A DNA stretch of 38,526 nucleotides from a bacterium. GTDB lineage: Archaea; Nanobdellota; Nanobdellia; SCGC-AAA011-G17; GW2011-AR17. Each line of letters begins with the position of its first letter. Position 1 is the stretch's first letter. Of the stretch, positions 6,606 to 14,086 are shown one piece after another. The DNA is taken from positions 1-38,526 of the forward strand of contig JAUYPF010000059.1 in assembly GCA_030697685.1 (NCBI GenBank), read 5' to 3'. Made by a program: the position numbers and the translations under genes. Below the pieces are notes generated by a model. The model was not told the origin of the DNA, searched no databases, and saw only the letters and a list, made by a program, of their open reading frames with translations.

Positions 6606-6941
6606 CTAAAAGGTTTCATAAAAACGTCTTCCAAGCTCATCATAAAGAGAAATAGTTCTTACAAAACCTGTACCTATTAGTCCTAAAGAATCTAAGACTT
6701 TAGCTTGAATAGAATCAGCACTACGTATACCAATAAGTTGAGCACCATAAGCCTGGGTTAAGACCAAAGCCCCAATATTAATATAAAAATCTGTACCAAA
6801 AAGAGTTTTATCCTGTTCATCAAGACCTGAATCTCTTCTATTCCGTGCAGAATTTGTAGCCCAGATCAACTTTTGAGGATTAGATCGAATATCCCCAATA
6901 ATAGCATCTACCACTTTACCAATATTTTCTGTAACTTCCAT
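6606..6941 (-). CDS. Hypothetical protein, 111 aa, downstream of KH gene
   Basis: The start is placed at the ATG at 6941, where AGGAG precedes by 6 nt; a GTG at 6956 would add five residues but overlaps that ribosome binding site. The product has an amphipathic N terminus and a moderately hydrophobic middle (FYINIGALVLTQAYGAQLIG) but no clear transmembrane helix. It is the last gene of the RIO1-KH operon, following the KH stop after 15 bp. The family is not recognised. Confidence 0.65.
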   Translation of the reverse strand: MEVTENIGKVVDAIIGDIRSNPQKLIWATNSARNRRDSGLDEQDKTLFGTDFYINIGALVLTQAYGAQLIGIRSADSIQAKVLDSLGLIGTGFVRTISLYDELGRRFYETF

Positions 6942-6956
6942 TTTTTCTCCTATCAC

Positions 6957-7505
6957 CTACATAAACGTCCTATCAGCAAACTTTCTTCGAATAGTCTCCC
7001 TTCTTTTATCCTCTAACCACTTATAAACATTTCCATGTGGCGCACCTTCAAGAAGCATTTCTATAGCCTGCCGTGACATAGCAACAGCCTCAACATTTCC
7101 AATAATTGCAATAGTCTTTCCATACACAGAGATATACGTTTCTGTTAATGACTCAATCATTTTTCGAGACTTCCCTTCTTGTCCAATAACTCTTCCACGC
7201 AATCGTAAAAGTTTCTTTTGTGAATTCCCACTAAAATCAGAAATATTAATCAAATCCAAATTATTCTCTTCATTATATAATAATTCTGCAATCTCAGGGT
7301 TAAACCCTCTTCCAATTGCTTTCACAATATTCAAAGTTTCATAAACAGCAACACTATCATTTCCAGAAACAACAACATCACCTTCAGTAGAATTAATTTC
7401 TAAGCGAACTTGTTTTTTATTTTCTATACGTTTCTTCACTTCGCCATTCTTTCCTATAAGAACTGCCACACGATCTACAGGTATTTTTAATTCTTGACTG
7501 TCCAT
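6957..7505 (-). CDS. KH-domain RNA-binding protein, Dim2/Krr1 type
   Basis: The 182-aa product has two KH domains: LIGKNGEVKKRIE (about 16-28) and RVIGQEGKSRKMIE (about 105-118), the second with the standard GxxG loop. The C terminus ends AMEMLLEGAPHG-like (EMLLEGAPHGNVYKWLE), a hallmark of the archaeal Pno1/Dim2 homolog that binds the 3' end of 16S rRNA during 30S maturation and partners aIF2-alpha. Its ATG overlaps the end of the RIO1 gene by 19 bp, matching the usual RIO1-KH pairing. Confidence 0.92.
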   Translation of the reverse strand: MDSQELKIPVDRVAVLIGKNGEVKKRIENKKQVRLEINSTEGDVVVSGNDSVAVYETLNIVKAIGRGFNPEIAELLYNEENNLDLINISDFSGNSQKKLLRLRGRVIGQEGKSRKMIESLTETYISVYGKTIAIIGNVEAVAMSRQAIEMLLEGAPHGNVYKWLEDKRRETIRRKFADRTFM

Positions 7506-8173
7506 ATTCTCATGAATTCCTTTTCTTCATCAAGCTTCAATCCCAATTTTTTAAAGTACACAACCAAATTATGCACATCTCTTTGTAAGAGTCTTTGCAC
7601 ATGAGGGTACTTCAAATCAAGCGCATGCGAAAAATCAATTAATACAGGTTTTTCCTTATCATTAAGGATATTGTATTCAGATATATCTGCATGCACTAGT
7701 CCTGCACAAAAAAGCTTCTGAAGCTCACTTATAAGCCTTTCGTAGAAATCCTGAGGGTTTTTAGGGGCTTTATACAAAAGTAAAGGTGCATCAAAATACT
7801 CCATGACAAGGATATTTTTATGAACGGTATATGGCATAGGCACATGCACATTTTTTTCTCTCGCTCGTAAAAGATTCCTATACTCTTTTTTTGCCCAAGT
7901 ATAAATGATAGAAAGCTTTGTCCCTTTCATTCCAGAAAATCGTGGATCAGGTTTCATATATTCATACATTTTTTTAAAATTTGCAGAAGTTCGATAAATT
8001 TTAACAACTCGTTTTTCATTCTTATATTGAACAGTAAACACATTACTTTCCTTTCCAGTAGAAATAGGCCCTTCAATATTATCAAAATACCCCTGTCCAG
8101 AAAGGTTGAATAATCCTCTGAGAGTACTCTCATCAAAAACATTTTCATAAGCAATAAATTTATTTTTAGACAT
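7487..8173 (-). CDS. rio1: RIO1-type serine/threonine protein kinase
   Basis: The 228-aa product has the RIO kinase signature: STGKESNVF nucleotide loop (38-46), VVKIY with the conserved Lys at 58, LVMEYF hinge (122-127), LVHADISEYN catalytic loop (159-168) and LIDFSHA metal-binding motif (178-184). RIO kinases act as ATPases in small-subunit rRNA maturation. Length is near the archaeal norm of about 250. A TATA box at 8195-8204 implies a leaderless mRNA. It forms an operon with the KH protein. Confidence 0.95.
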   Translation of the reverse strand: MSKNKFIAYENVFDESTLRGLFNLSGQGYFDNIEGPISTGKESNVFTVQYKNEKRVVKIYRTSANFKKMYEYMKPDPRFSGMKGTKLSIIYTWAKKEYRNLLRAREKNVHVPMPYTVHKNILVMEYFDAPLLLYKAPKNPQDFYERLISELQKLFCAGLVHADISEYNILNDKEKPVLIDFSHALDLKYPHVQRLLQRDVHNLVVYFKKLGLKLDEEKEFMRIWTVKN

Positions 8174-8208
8174 ATATATAATTAATAAAAAGAACTTTAA
8201 AAATCTAT

Positions 8209-8556
8209 CTAGAATTCTTCTAAATCAACAGTAACTTCTTTAATATACCCTTTTCTTCTCAACCACTCTGCTTGGGAAGGTCTATACTTGTAAATAACAT
8301 CTCCTTTATCTTCTCCACCATACTCCCAAGGTTCTACAAGAACAATATCATTCTCTCTAACCCAAAGATTTCTTTTTAAACTTCCTGGAATACGGCATAC
8401 ACGAATCTTTCCATCATAACATCTAACACGCATCCTTCCATTACCGAGTCTGGTCTCTATCAAACCAATAGATTGCTTTCCTCTTGGCAGCTTCACTCGC
8501 ATAATCTCTTGCTGTTCTTGCTGTTGTTTCAGCTCTTCTTCTCTCTTCTTATTCAT
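8209..8556 (-). CDS. eif1a: Translation initiation factor aIF1A
   Basis: The 115-aa product carries the S1-like OB fold of aIF1A: VKLPRGKQSIGLIETRLGNG, RVRCYDGKIRVCRIPG, LWVRENDIVLVEPWEY and GDVIYKYRPSQAEWLRR. The N terminus is a charged helix with polyglutamine-like ELKQQQEQQE, unusual but short. The factor binds the A site during initiation. TATA at 8579-8588 lies about 27 bp before the ATG, so it is leaderless and transcribed separately from the neighbouring genes. Confidence 0.95.
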   Translation of the reverse strand: MNKKREEELKQQQEQQEIMRVKLPRGKQSIGLIETRLGNGRMRVRCYDGKIRVCRIPGSLKRNLWVRENDIVLVEPWEYGGEDKGDVIYKYRPSQAEWLRRKGYIKEVTVDLEEF

Positions 8557-8580
8557 AGAACTAAAAAGAACTTAGCCTAT

Positions 8581-9537
8581 TTATAAAGCTTTGCTCTCGA
8601 GGATAAGTGAAATTTTTTCTTGTATTTTTTCTGAAGAATCTAGCTTTGTAAGTTCAGCACGCAATTGACTTCCTCCTCGATACCCCTTACTAAACTGAAT
8701 AAACGCTTGCTTCACAAGCTCATCACTATAAATATTGTATTTTTGCAATAAATAAATATATTCTTGAAGTAATCCCATCTTTTCCTGAAAAGGAATTTCT
8801 GGAAGATGTTCTCCAGTTTTCAAATAATGATTTGCCTTTGTAAAAAAGAAAGGATCTTTCATTGCAGCTCTTCCAATCATAACATAATCACATTTTGTTT
8901 CTTTCATCATCCGAGAAACATCTTCAACACTTTGTATATCACCATTGCCAATGACAGGAATAGACACAATCTCCTTCACTTTTTTTATATAACTCCAATC
9001 AGCCTTTCCAGAATATCCTTGCTTTTGTGTTCGCGGATGGACTGCAATTGCACAACATCCTGCTTTTTCTGCAATCTTTGCAATCTCAAGAGCAACAATA
9101 TGTTCTTCATCTATTCCTAGACGAATCTTACAAGAAATGGGAGTCTTCAAAGTATGCAGTTGTTCTAAAATCTCTTTAATTCGTTGAGGATTTTTCAACA
9201 ATGCTGCACCGCCGCCACAAGCAAGAATCTTTGGTGCAGGACAACCTATATTAAAATCAATAATGTCTGTTTTTCCTTGAAGAAACTCTGCAGCCTCAAA
9301 TATTTTTTTAGGGTCTTCACCAAACACTTGTGTAACTACAGGTCTTTCTTCTTCAACAACATCAAACACAGGATTATCTATTGCATTTTTATAGCGAATC
9401 AATGCATCAGCACTCAGAAATTCAGTATAACAAATTCCAGCACCCATTCGTTTACAAATAATTCTATATGCTACATTTGTCACACCAGCCATCGGTGCAA
9501 GAATTAAAGGTGAAGAAAGTTTAAGAGGGTAATCCAT
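8581..9537 (-). CDS. dus: tRNA-dihydrouridine synthase (DUS family)
   Basis: The product has the DUS TIM-barrel pattern: [43 protein letters not shown] with the catalytic Cys, [42 protein letters not shown] and [16 protein letters not shown]. It reduces uridine in tRNA using FMN and NAD(P)H. The start is set at the ATG at 9537, preceded by GAGGAG; an upstream ATG at 9555 is possible. It overlaps or follows the NMD3-like gene by a few bases at the end of the aIF2-beta operon. Confidence 0.93.
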   Translation of the reverse strand: MDYPLKLSSPLILAPMAGVTNVAYRIICKRMGAGICYTEFLSADALIRYKNAIDNPVFDVVEEERPVVTQVFGEDPKKIFEAAEFLQGKTDIIDFNIGCPAPKILACGGGAALLKNPQRIKEILEQLHTLKTPISCKIRLGIDEEHIVALEIAKIAEKAGCCAIAVHPRTQKQGYSGKADWSYIKKVKEIVSIPVIGNGDIQSVEDVSRMMKETKCDYVMIGRAAMKDPFFFTKANHYLKTGEHLPEIPFQEKMGLLQEYIYLLQKYNIYSDELVKQAFIQFSKGYRGGSQLRAELTKLDSSEKIQEKISLILESKAL

Positions 9538-9538
9538 C

Positions 9539-9889
9539 TTACTCCTCTTCATCATAATTTCTTTCTGGCTTCAATCGAAATAAAACTGTTGCTCGGGATA
9601 ATTCTCTATCACTCATTCTATCACGAGTATGCATTTTTTTAGTAATGAGCAATATACCTTTTGGAAACTTTCGTTTTAATAATTGCCCTAAAGTCCGTGC
9701 ATATCGTTGAGAACTAAAATAAATATCTATTCCTGTTTTTAATTCATCAATTTTAGAAATAAAATATTCAGGATTCTTTTTATTTTTAATTTGTTGTTCA
9801 ATAAACTCAAAAACATCTGGATCAAACGGGCGCAGTTGAATAGTTGCTTCAAAATATTTAGGATTGTTAGCGTGTGTAGATTTGGGCAT
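9539..9889 (-). CDS. NMD3-like domain protein, short form
   Basis: The product (116 aa from ATG 9889, GGAG 6 nt upstream; a TTG at 9904 would add five residues) contains [34 protein letters not shown] and RATVLFRL, which resemble the middle and C-terminal core of archaeal NMD3 homologs. The zinc-binding CxxC N-terminal module typical for the family is missing. NMD3 is a large-subunit export/maturation factor in eukaryotes. The gene overlaps the end of DUF424 by 23 bp, so it is translationally coupled within the aIF2-beta operon. Confidence 0.75.
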   Translation of the reverse strand: MPKSTHANNPKYFEATIQLRPFDPDVFEFIEQQIKNKKNPEYFISKIDELKTGIDIYFSSQRYARTLGQLLKRKFPKGILLITKKMHTRDRMSDRELSRATVLFRLKPERNYDEEE

Positions 9890-10148
9890 GAGGAACTCCT
9901 TCAATGGCTATAATATCACCATCATTAATAAAACCAGCATCTAATGCAATATCAATAACTTTTTTTCCAACAAGATTCATACTTATAGCATTTTCAAGAA
10001 CTTCAAGAATTTGTCCCTTATCCATTTCTTCACCTTTGTAAAATAATTCACTAATGTTTAAAGAGAATTTTCCTTCCTCAAATTTTTTTCCAATAAGTTC
10101 AGTATCACAAAGAGAAACTACATTTTCGTGAAATTTAACAGATATCAT
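9867..10148 (-). CDS. DUF424 family protein
   Basis: From the ATG at 10148 the product is 93 aa and shows the DUF424 pattern: CDTELIGKKFEEGKFSLNIS, then NLVGKKVIDIALDAG and the diagnostic IEGVPHAQ near the C terminus. The ATG overlaps the aIF2-beta stop in an ATGA, so it is translationally coupled and this start is preferred to the GTG/ATG-like codons further up. The family is archaeal and its function is unknown; linkage to initiation-factor genes suggests a role around translation. Confidence 0.9.
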   Translation of the reverse strand: MISVKFHENVVSLCDTELIGKKFEEGKFSLNISELFYKGEEMDKGQILEVLENAISMNLVGKKVIDIALDAGFINDGDIIAIEGVPHAQIYTR

Positions 10149-10552
10149 ATTTTCGTCTGTACAAGCGATTTGTTTCCACAAGCAGTACATTTTTTTATTA
10201 ATTTTCCATCCTCAGTAATGAGTTGCGTATCTGGTTTACTACACTGATCACAAAGAACAAAAGTCGTAACATAACTTTGCATCTTTTCATTAATCATCGC
10301 ACTCGTTAATTTTCGCCCAAAAACAAGTCTTTTATCTGAAAAAAAACCAGGTGTAGCCAATTCTCTCTGGAGATACTTAAGAATATGCTCGGGCTGTCGT
10401 GCAATAAGATCTGCAATAGAGAAAATATTAATAATAATAGTTTTATTTCCTTCTACATGCCCTTGAATCTTAGGCACAACAAAACGTTCAGACTTGCTTT
10501 GTACCTTGGGAAGCTTCTCTTTCGCTAATTTAAGCATTTCTTCATATTTCAT
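10145..10552 (-). CDS. eif2b: Translation initiation factor aIF2 subunit beta
   Basis: The 135-aa product has the aIF2-beta layout: N-terminal helix binding gamma (MKYEEMLKLAKEKLP), core domain with RPEHILKYLQRELATPG-like sequence (ARQPEHILKYLQRELATPGF), then a C-terminal zinc ribbon CDQC (101-104) and CTAC (122-125). Together with alpha and gamma it delivers initiator tRNA. Length equals the archaeal standard. TATA at 10575-10584 is about 27 bp upstream, so a leaderless mRNA heads the operon aIF2-beta, DUF424, NMD3-like, Dus. Confidence 0.95.
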   Translation of the reverse strand: MKYEEMLKLAKEKLPKVQSKSERFVVPKIQGHVEGNKTIIINIFSIADLIARQPEHILKYLQRELATPGFFSDKRLVFGRKLTSAMINEKMQSYVTTFVLCDQCSKPDTQLITEDGKLIKKCTACGNKSLVQTKI

Positions 10553-10585
10553 AAAGAAAAAGAAAAAAGAGGACTATATAAAGCT

Positions 10586-11239
10586 TTACACAAGCCTATA
10601 AAATCCTTTTTTCGGAGAAAAAATTTCTCCTTCTTTCAAAAGATCATACAAAGCAACCATAACTTTATCTTTAGACATTTTACACTCTTCTACAAGAATA
10701 TCCTCTGCAACTTCTTCATGTTTTTCAATAGTATTCAATATTCTTTCTCGAGCAGCTAAAGAAGGCTCTACTTCTGGTACAGAACTATTCTCTTTGACAA
10801 GAACAACTTTTTCCTCTTTTGTAGGAACACCATATTCTTTAATCAGCTCTAATCTTCTCAATAAAGCCCAGTCTAAATGAATAGAACGAATAATCTCTGG
10901 TCTTATATACCTCTCATCCTGATAATCTGCAAGCCTTCCCACAACAAGAATAAAATCTCCAATATTTTTACCTTCAATCAAAGAAAGATCATCCCCCCAA
11001 ACTTTCACACGCACTTGCGCAGACCCATCATCTATGATAAGGCTGCCATAACCACCGGAATAAAAAGAACCAATAACACTCCCAATAACATTCACTCTAA
11101 CAATATGCTTTCCTGCAATAGAAAAATAAGGAAAACCAGAATTTTCATCAACTTTACTTTCAGCTAGATGTACTTCCTTGAGCCAAATCTTATAAGCAGT
11201 TTGCCTCTTTAATGGAATAGAAACACTGTCTTGTACCAC
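10586..11239 (-). CDS. RPA32-like single-stranded DNA-binding protein (OB fold plus winged helix)
   Basis: The 217-aa product has an OB fold at about residues 45-125 (VNVIGSVIGSF, DDGSAQVRVKVWGD, IGDFILVVGRLADYQDERYI) followed by a linker and a C-terminal winged-helix domain (LAARERILNTIEKHEEVAED, DKVMVALYDLLKEGEIF). This is the domain order of RPA2/RPA32. It would bind ssDNA or protein partners in replication and repair. TATA at 11263-11270 gives a leaderless transcript. No large RPA subunit is in the window. Confidence 0.85.
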   Translation of the reverse strand: MVQDSVSIPLKRQTAYKIWLKEVHLAESKVDENSGFPYFSIAGKHIVRVNVIGSVIGSFYSGGYGSLIIDDGSAQVRVKVWGDDLSLIEGKNIGDFILVVGRLADYQDERYIRPEIIRSIHLDWALLRRLELIKEYGVPTKEEKVVLVKENSSVPEVEPSLAARERILNTIEKHEEVAEDILVEECKMSKDKVMVALYDLLKEGEIFSPKKGFYRLV

Positions 11240-11289
11240 ATAATAAAATAAGACAAAAAACAGTTATAAACTATTGTATACTCTTCTAG

Positions 11290-12381
11290 CTATTTTCCCA
11301 ATATCCTTTTTCGAGCAATAGCATCAGCAACACATCGTGGGCATCTTCCTTTTTCTGCAAGAATAAGTTTTGTATTCTTGACAACTTTCTGTTCAACGAG
11401 CTTCCACATTTCTTTAACATTACCACCTTTATACTCTACATACGAACTAATCACTCCCCCGGCATTTGCGACAAAATCAGGAATAAATAAAATCCCTTTC
11501 TTATGTAATTTTTCTTCAGTTGCATGGCTCATAGGAATATTTGATCCTTCAACAATCAAGGAAAAGTGTAAACGAGAAACATCACTTTCTTTAATAAGAT
11601 CTTTTACTGCAGCAGTAATCAACACATCACATTGAACATCAAGAATTTCATTTGGCTCAGAAACTTTTCCTTTTCCATACGCAACAACACTTCCTTTTTT
11701 CTCTTTCACTTTTTTTAATCGAACAAAATCAATTCCTTTTGGATCTATAATGACTCCTTGAGAATCAGAAACTGCAACAAGTTTTGCTCCTGCTTCACAA
11801 AGATATTTTGCTGCAAACTCTCCAACATTTCCAAATCCTTCTACAGCAAAAGTAATATTTTTTACATCTTTCCTCAAATATTTCAATGCAACCAATGTAG
11901 AATGATATACACCAAATCCAGTGCTTCCCAATTCATGAGGGATGCCTCCTAATCGCTTTGGTTTTCCAGTAACACATTTTTTATTCCCATTCCCTTCAAC
12001 AATCCATGCCATTTCTTCTTCAGCAGTATTCATATCAGGAGCAGAAACATATTCAGAAGGGGCAAGATGTTTAATTGCTTTCCCATACGCAACAAGCAAA
12101 GTCTTTTTTTGTTTCTTACTTAATTTTTTTGGATCAGCGATAATACCAGATTTTCCTCCACCAAAAGGCAGATCAGCCATAGCACACTTAAAAGTCATTG
12201 CTCGTGCCAAACGAAAAACTTCTAATTCATCAACATCTGGCCGTAAACGCACTCCTCCTTTTGCAGGCCCTCTTCGAGTATTATCAATAATAAGATATCC
12301 TTTCAATCCACTTTTTACATCATAGAAACGAACAATTTTTTCAGGACCAATCTGATCATACATATGTGCTTCTTCACTCAA
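11290..12381 (-). CDS. gdhA: Glutamate dehydrogenase (Glu/Leu/Phe/Val dehydrogenase family)
   Basis: The 363-aa product has GGVRLRPDVD, MTFKCAMADLPFGGGKSGI with the catalytic-site lysines, YVSAPDMNT with the catalytic Asp, GIPHELGSTGFGV, and the NAD(P) fold with FAVEGFGNVG (179-187). It interconverts glutamate with 2-oxoglutarate plus ammonia. It is shorter than the usual 410-450 aa, mainly at the N terminus and the C-terminal helix region. The start codon is TTG at 12381 with TAGGTGA upstream; an ATG at 12363 is an alternative. Cofactor preference cannot be settled. Confidence 0.92.
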   Translation of the reverse strand: MSEEAHMYDQIGPEKIVRFYDVKSGLKGYLIIDNTRRGPAKGGVRLRPDVDELEVFRLARAMTFKCAMADLPFGGGKSGIIADPKKLSKKQKKTLLVAYGKAIKHLAPSEYVSAPDMNTAEEEMAWIVEGNGNKKCVTGKPKRLGGIPHELGSTGFGVYHSTLVALKYLRKDVKNITFAVEGFGNVGEFAAKYLCEAGAKLVAVSDSQGVIIDPKGIDFVRLKKVKEKKGSVVAYGKGKVSEPNEILDVQCDVLITAAVKDLIKESDVSRLHFSLIVEGSNIPMSHATEEKLHKKGILFIPDFVANAGGVISSYVEYKGGNVKEMWKLVEQKVVKNTKLILAEKGRCPRCVADAIARKRILGK

Positions 12382-12451
12382 AAATTTTCACCTAGAAAAA
12401 GAGAAGGCAAGATATTTTAAAAACCTTTTGTAATTCAAAAAAGAGGTATTT

Positions 12452-13348
12452 TTACTTCTGCAAATAATAATACACACCTTGTGCAGCAATAGACCCTTCA
12501 GCAGCAGAAGTAATAAACTGTTTCAAAGAAGTCGCATTTGTAATATCACCTGCAGCAAAAACTCCATGAATATTCGTTGCATGATTTTTATCTACAGGAA
12601 TAAATCCCTTTGCATCAAGCTTCACGCCAATACTCTTTGCTAAAGCACTCAATGGAAGATGCCCTATCTCAACAAACACTGCATCAACTTTAATATCCTT
12701 TTTTGTATCTGTTTTTATACCCTTCACAAATTTATCTCCATAAATCTCAACCACATTAGTATTATGAATTACCTCAGCCTTTTTCATTTTATACACTTTC
12801 TGTGCAGAAATAGGCTCTGCTCGTAATTTCCCACCGCGATAAATCACATAAATCTTTTTTGCATATCCTTCCATAAATAAAGTCCCTAAAGCTGCTGCAT
12901 CACCACCCCCAATAATAGCAACAGTCTTTCCTGGATATAATGGACCATCGCATGAATAACAATAATGCACACCCTTCCCAGCAAATTCTTTTTCTCCAGG
13001 CACACCTAATTTTCTATGTGTCATCCCATTCGCAAAAAGAATTGTTTTACTTTCATAATTTTTTTTATCTTTTGTTTTAACAACAAATCCTTTTTTTATT
13101 TTCTTAATTGATTCTACTTCTGCTTCAACAAGAGGAACTTTATACTCCTTGACATGAGAAACAAACTTTTGCATAAGATCAGGCCCAGTAATTCCAGGTT
13201 CTCCAATCCAATTATCAACGAGATGTGCAATATTTCCTGTGCCTCCATAATCTTTTGCAATAACTGTAGTTTTCAATGTAAATCGCGCACAATACAAAGC
13301 AGCACCTAAACCTGCAGCCCCTCCACCTATGATAACAACATCTTCCAT
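12452..13348 (-). CDS. trxB: Thioredoxin reductase (FAD-dependent)
   Basis: The 298-aa product has the FAD dinucleotide fold IIGGGAAGLGAALYCARF (6-23), the redox pair CYSC at 130-133 followed by DGP, the NADP fold VAIIGGGDAAALGT (143-156) and the C-terminal FAD motif HGVFAAGDITN. The usual CATC is CYSC here. It reduces thioredoxin- or glutaredoxin-like partners; none is encoded nearby. The promoter is shared back to back with the CPBP protease gene through a single TATA element at 13373-13380. Confidence 0.92.
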   Translation of the reverse strand: MEDVVIIGGGAAGLGAALYCARFTLKTTVIAKDYGGTGNIAHLVDNWIGEPGITGPDLMQKFVSHVKEYKVPLVEAEVESIKKIKKGFVVKTKDKKNYESKTILFANGMTHRKLGVPGEKEFAGKGVHYCYSCDGPLYPGKTVAIIGGGDAAALGTLFMEGYAKKIYVIYRGGKLRAEPISAQKVYKMKKAEVIHNTNVVEIYGDKFVKGIKTDTKKDIKVDAVFVEIGHLPLSALAKSIGVKLDAKGFIPVDKNHATNIHGVFAAGDITNATSLKQFITSAAEGSIAAQGVYYYLQK

Positions 13349-13372
13349 ACCATCCTCTAAAAAGAAATAAGC

Positions 13373-13380
13373 TTTATATA
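13373..13380. promoter_or_regulatory. Single TATA element serving two divergent genes
   Basis: TTTATATA (plus) reads TATATAAA on the other strand, each a good TATA box. It lies about 27 bp before the plus-strand ATG at 13403 and about 28 bp before the minus-strand ATG at 13348. No other TATA-like site exists in the 54-bp gap. Confidence 0.65.
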
Positions 13381-13402
13381 ATTAACGCAGATCTAAGAAA
13401 GG

Positions 13403-14086
13403 ATGAACAAAAAAGAAACAAGTATTTTATTTGCACTTATCTTCATTCCTCCTATCCTTCTTCTCATCAGTAGACAACTTCTCCCGACAAACTATCTTTC
13501 CTCTTCTCTGTACAAAATAACTTTCCTTTTTCCTTTCTTCTACTACATCTTTCTAGAGAAAAAATCACTAAAAACAATCTACAAAGAAAATTTCTCCCTA
13601 AAAATATTCAAAGAAAACTGGAAAAAGATGTTAGTTCTAGGCATCACTGCTGCATTAATCTATCTCGGAACATTTTTTCTTCTCAAAGGATTTCTAGATC
13701 TCCCAACAATCACAGACAAACTCCAAACATTAGCATCTATTAACACGACAAATATTATTTTCATAGGAATTTACATTATAATCATAAACTCCTTACTCGA
13801 AGAATTTTTTTGGAGAGGGTTTTTATTTAAAAAGTTAAAAGAGAACATTGGAAACAAATCCTATTTCATTACTGGCCTAGCTTTCTCCTTTCACCACATC
13901 ATGTTTTATTATGATTGGTTCACTCTTCCATTTTTCCTTATAATCACAGGAGGATTAACAATCTATGCAATAATAATGAACTACATCTTCAACAAATATC
14001 AAGACCTCTATTCATGTTGGTTTGTACATGCAATAGCCGACACTGCACAGATACTTATTGCATTAATTATTTTTGGAATACTCTAA
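13403..14086 (+). CDS. CPBP (CAAX/bacteriocin-processing) intramembrane protease
   Basis: The 227-aa product is strongly hydrophobic with about six to seven helices and has the CPBP motifs: EEFFWRG (133-139), FSFHH (161-165) and SCWFVHAIAD with His at 209. These residues form the glutamate/histidine active site of Rce1-like proteases. It acts in the membrane; the substrate is unknown. The ATG is probably leaderless. The 3' end overlaps the MCM gene tail by 4 bp in a convergent arrangement. Confidence 0.9.
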   Translation: MNKKETSILFALIFIPPILLLISRQLLPTNYLSSSLYKITFLFPFFYYIFLEKKSLKTIYKENFSLKIFKENWKKMLVLGITAALIYLGTFFLLKGFLDLPTITDKLQTLASINTTNIIFIGIYIIIINSLLEEFFWRGFLFKKLKENIGNKSYFITGLAFSFHHIMFYYDWFTLPFFLIITGGLTIYAIIMNYIFNKYQDLYSCWFVHAIADTAQILIALIIFGIL

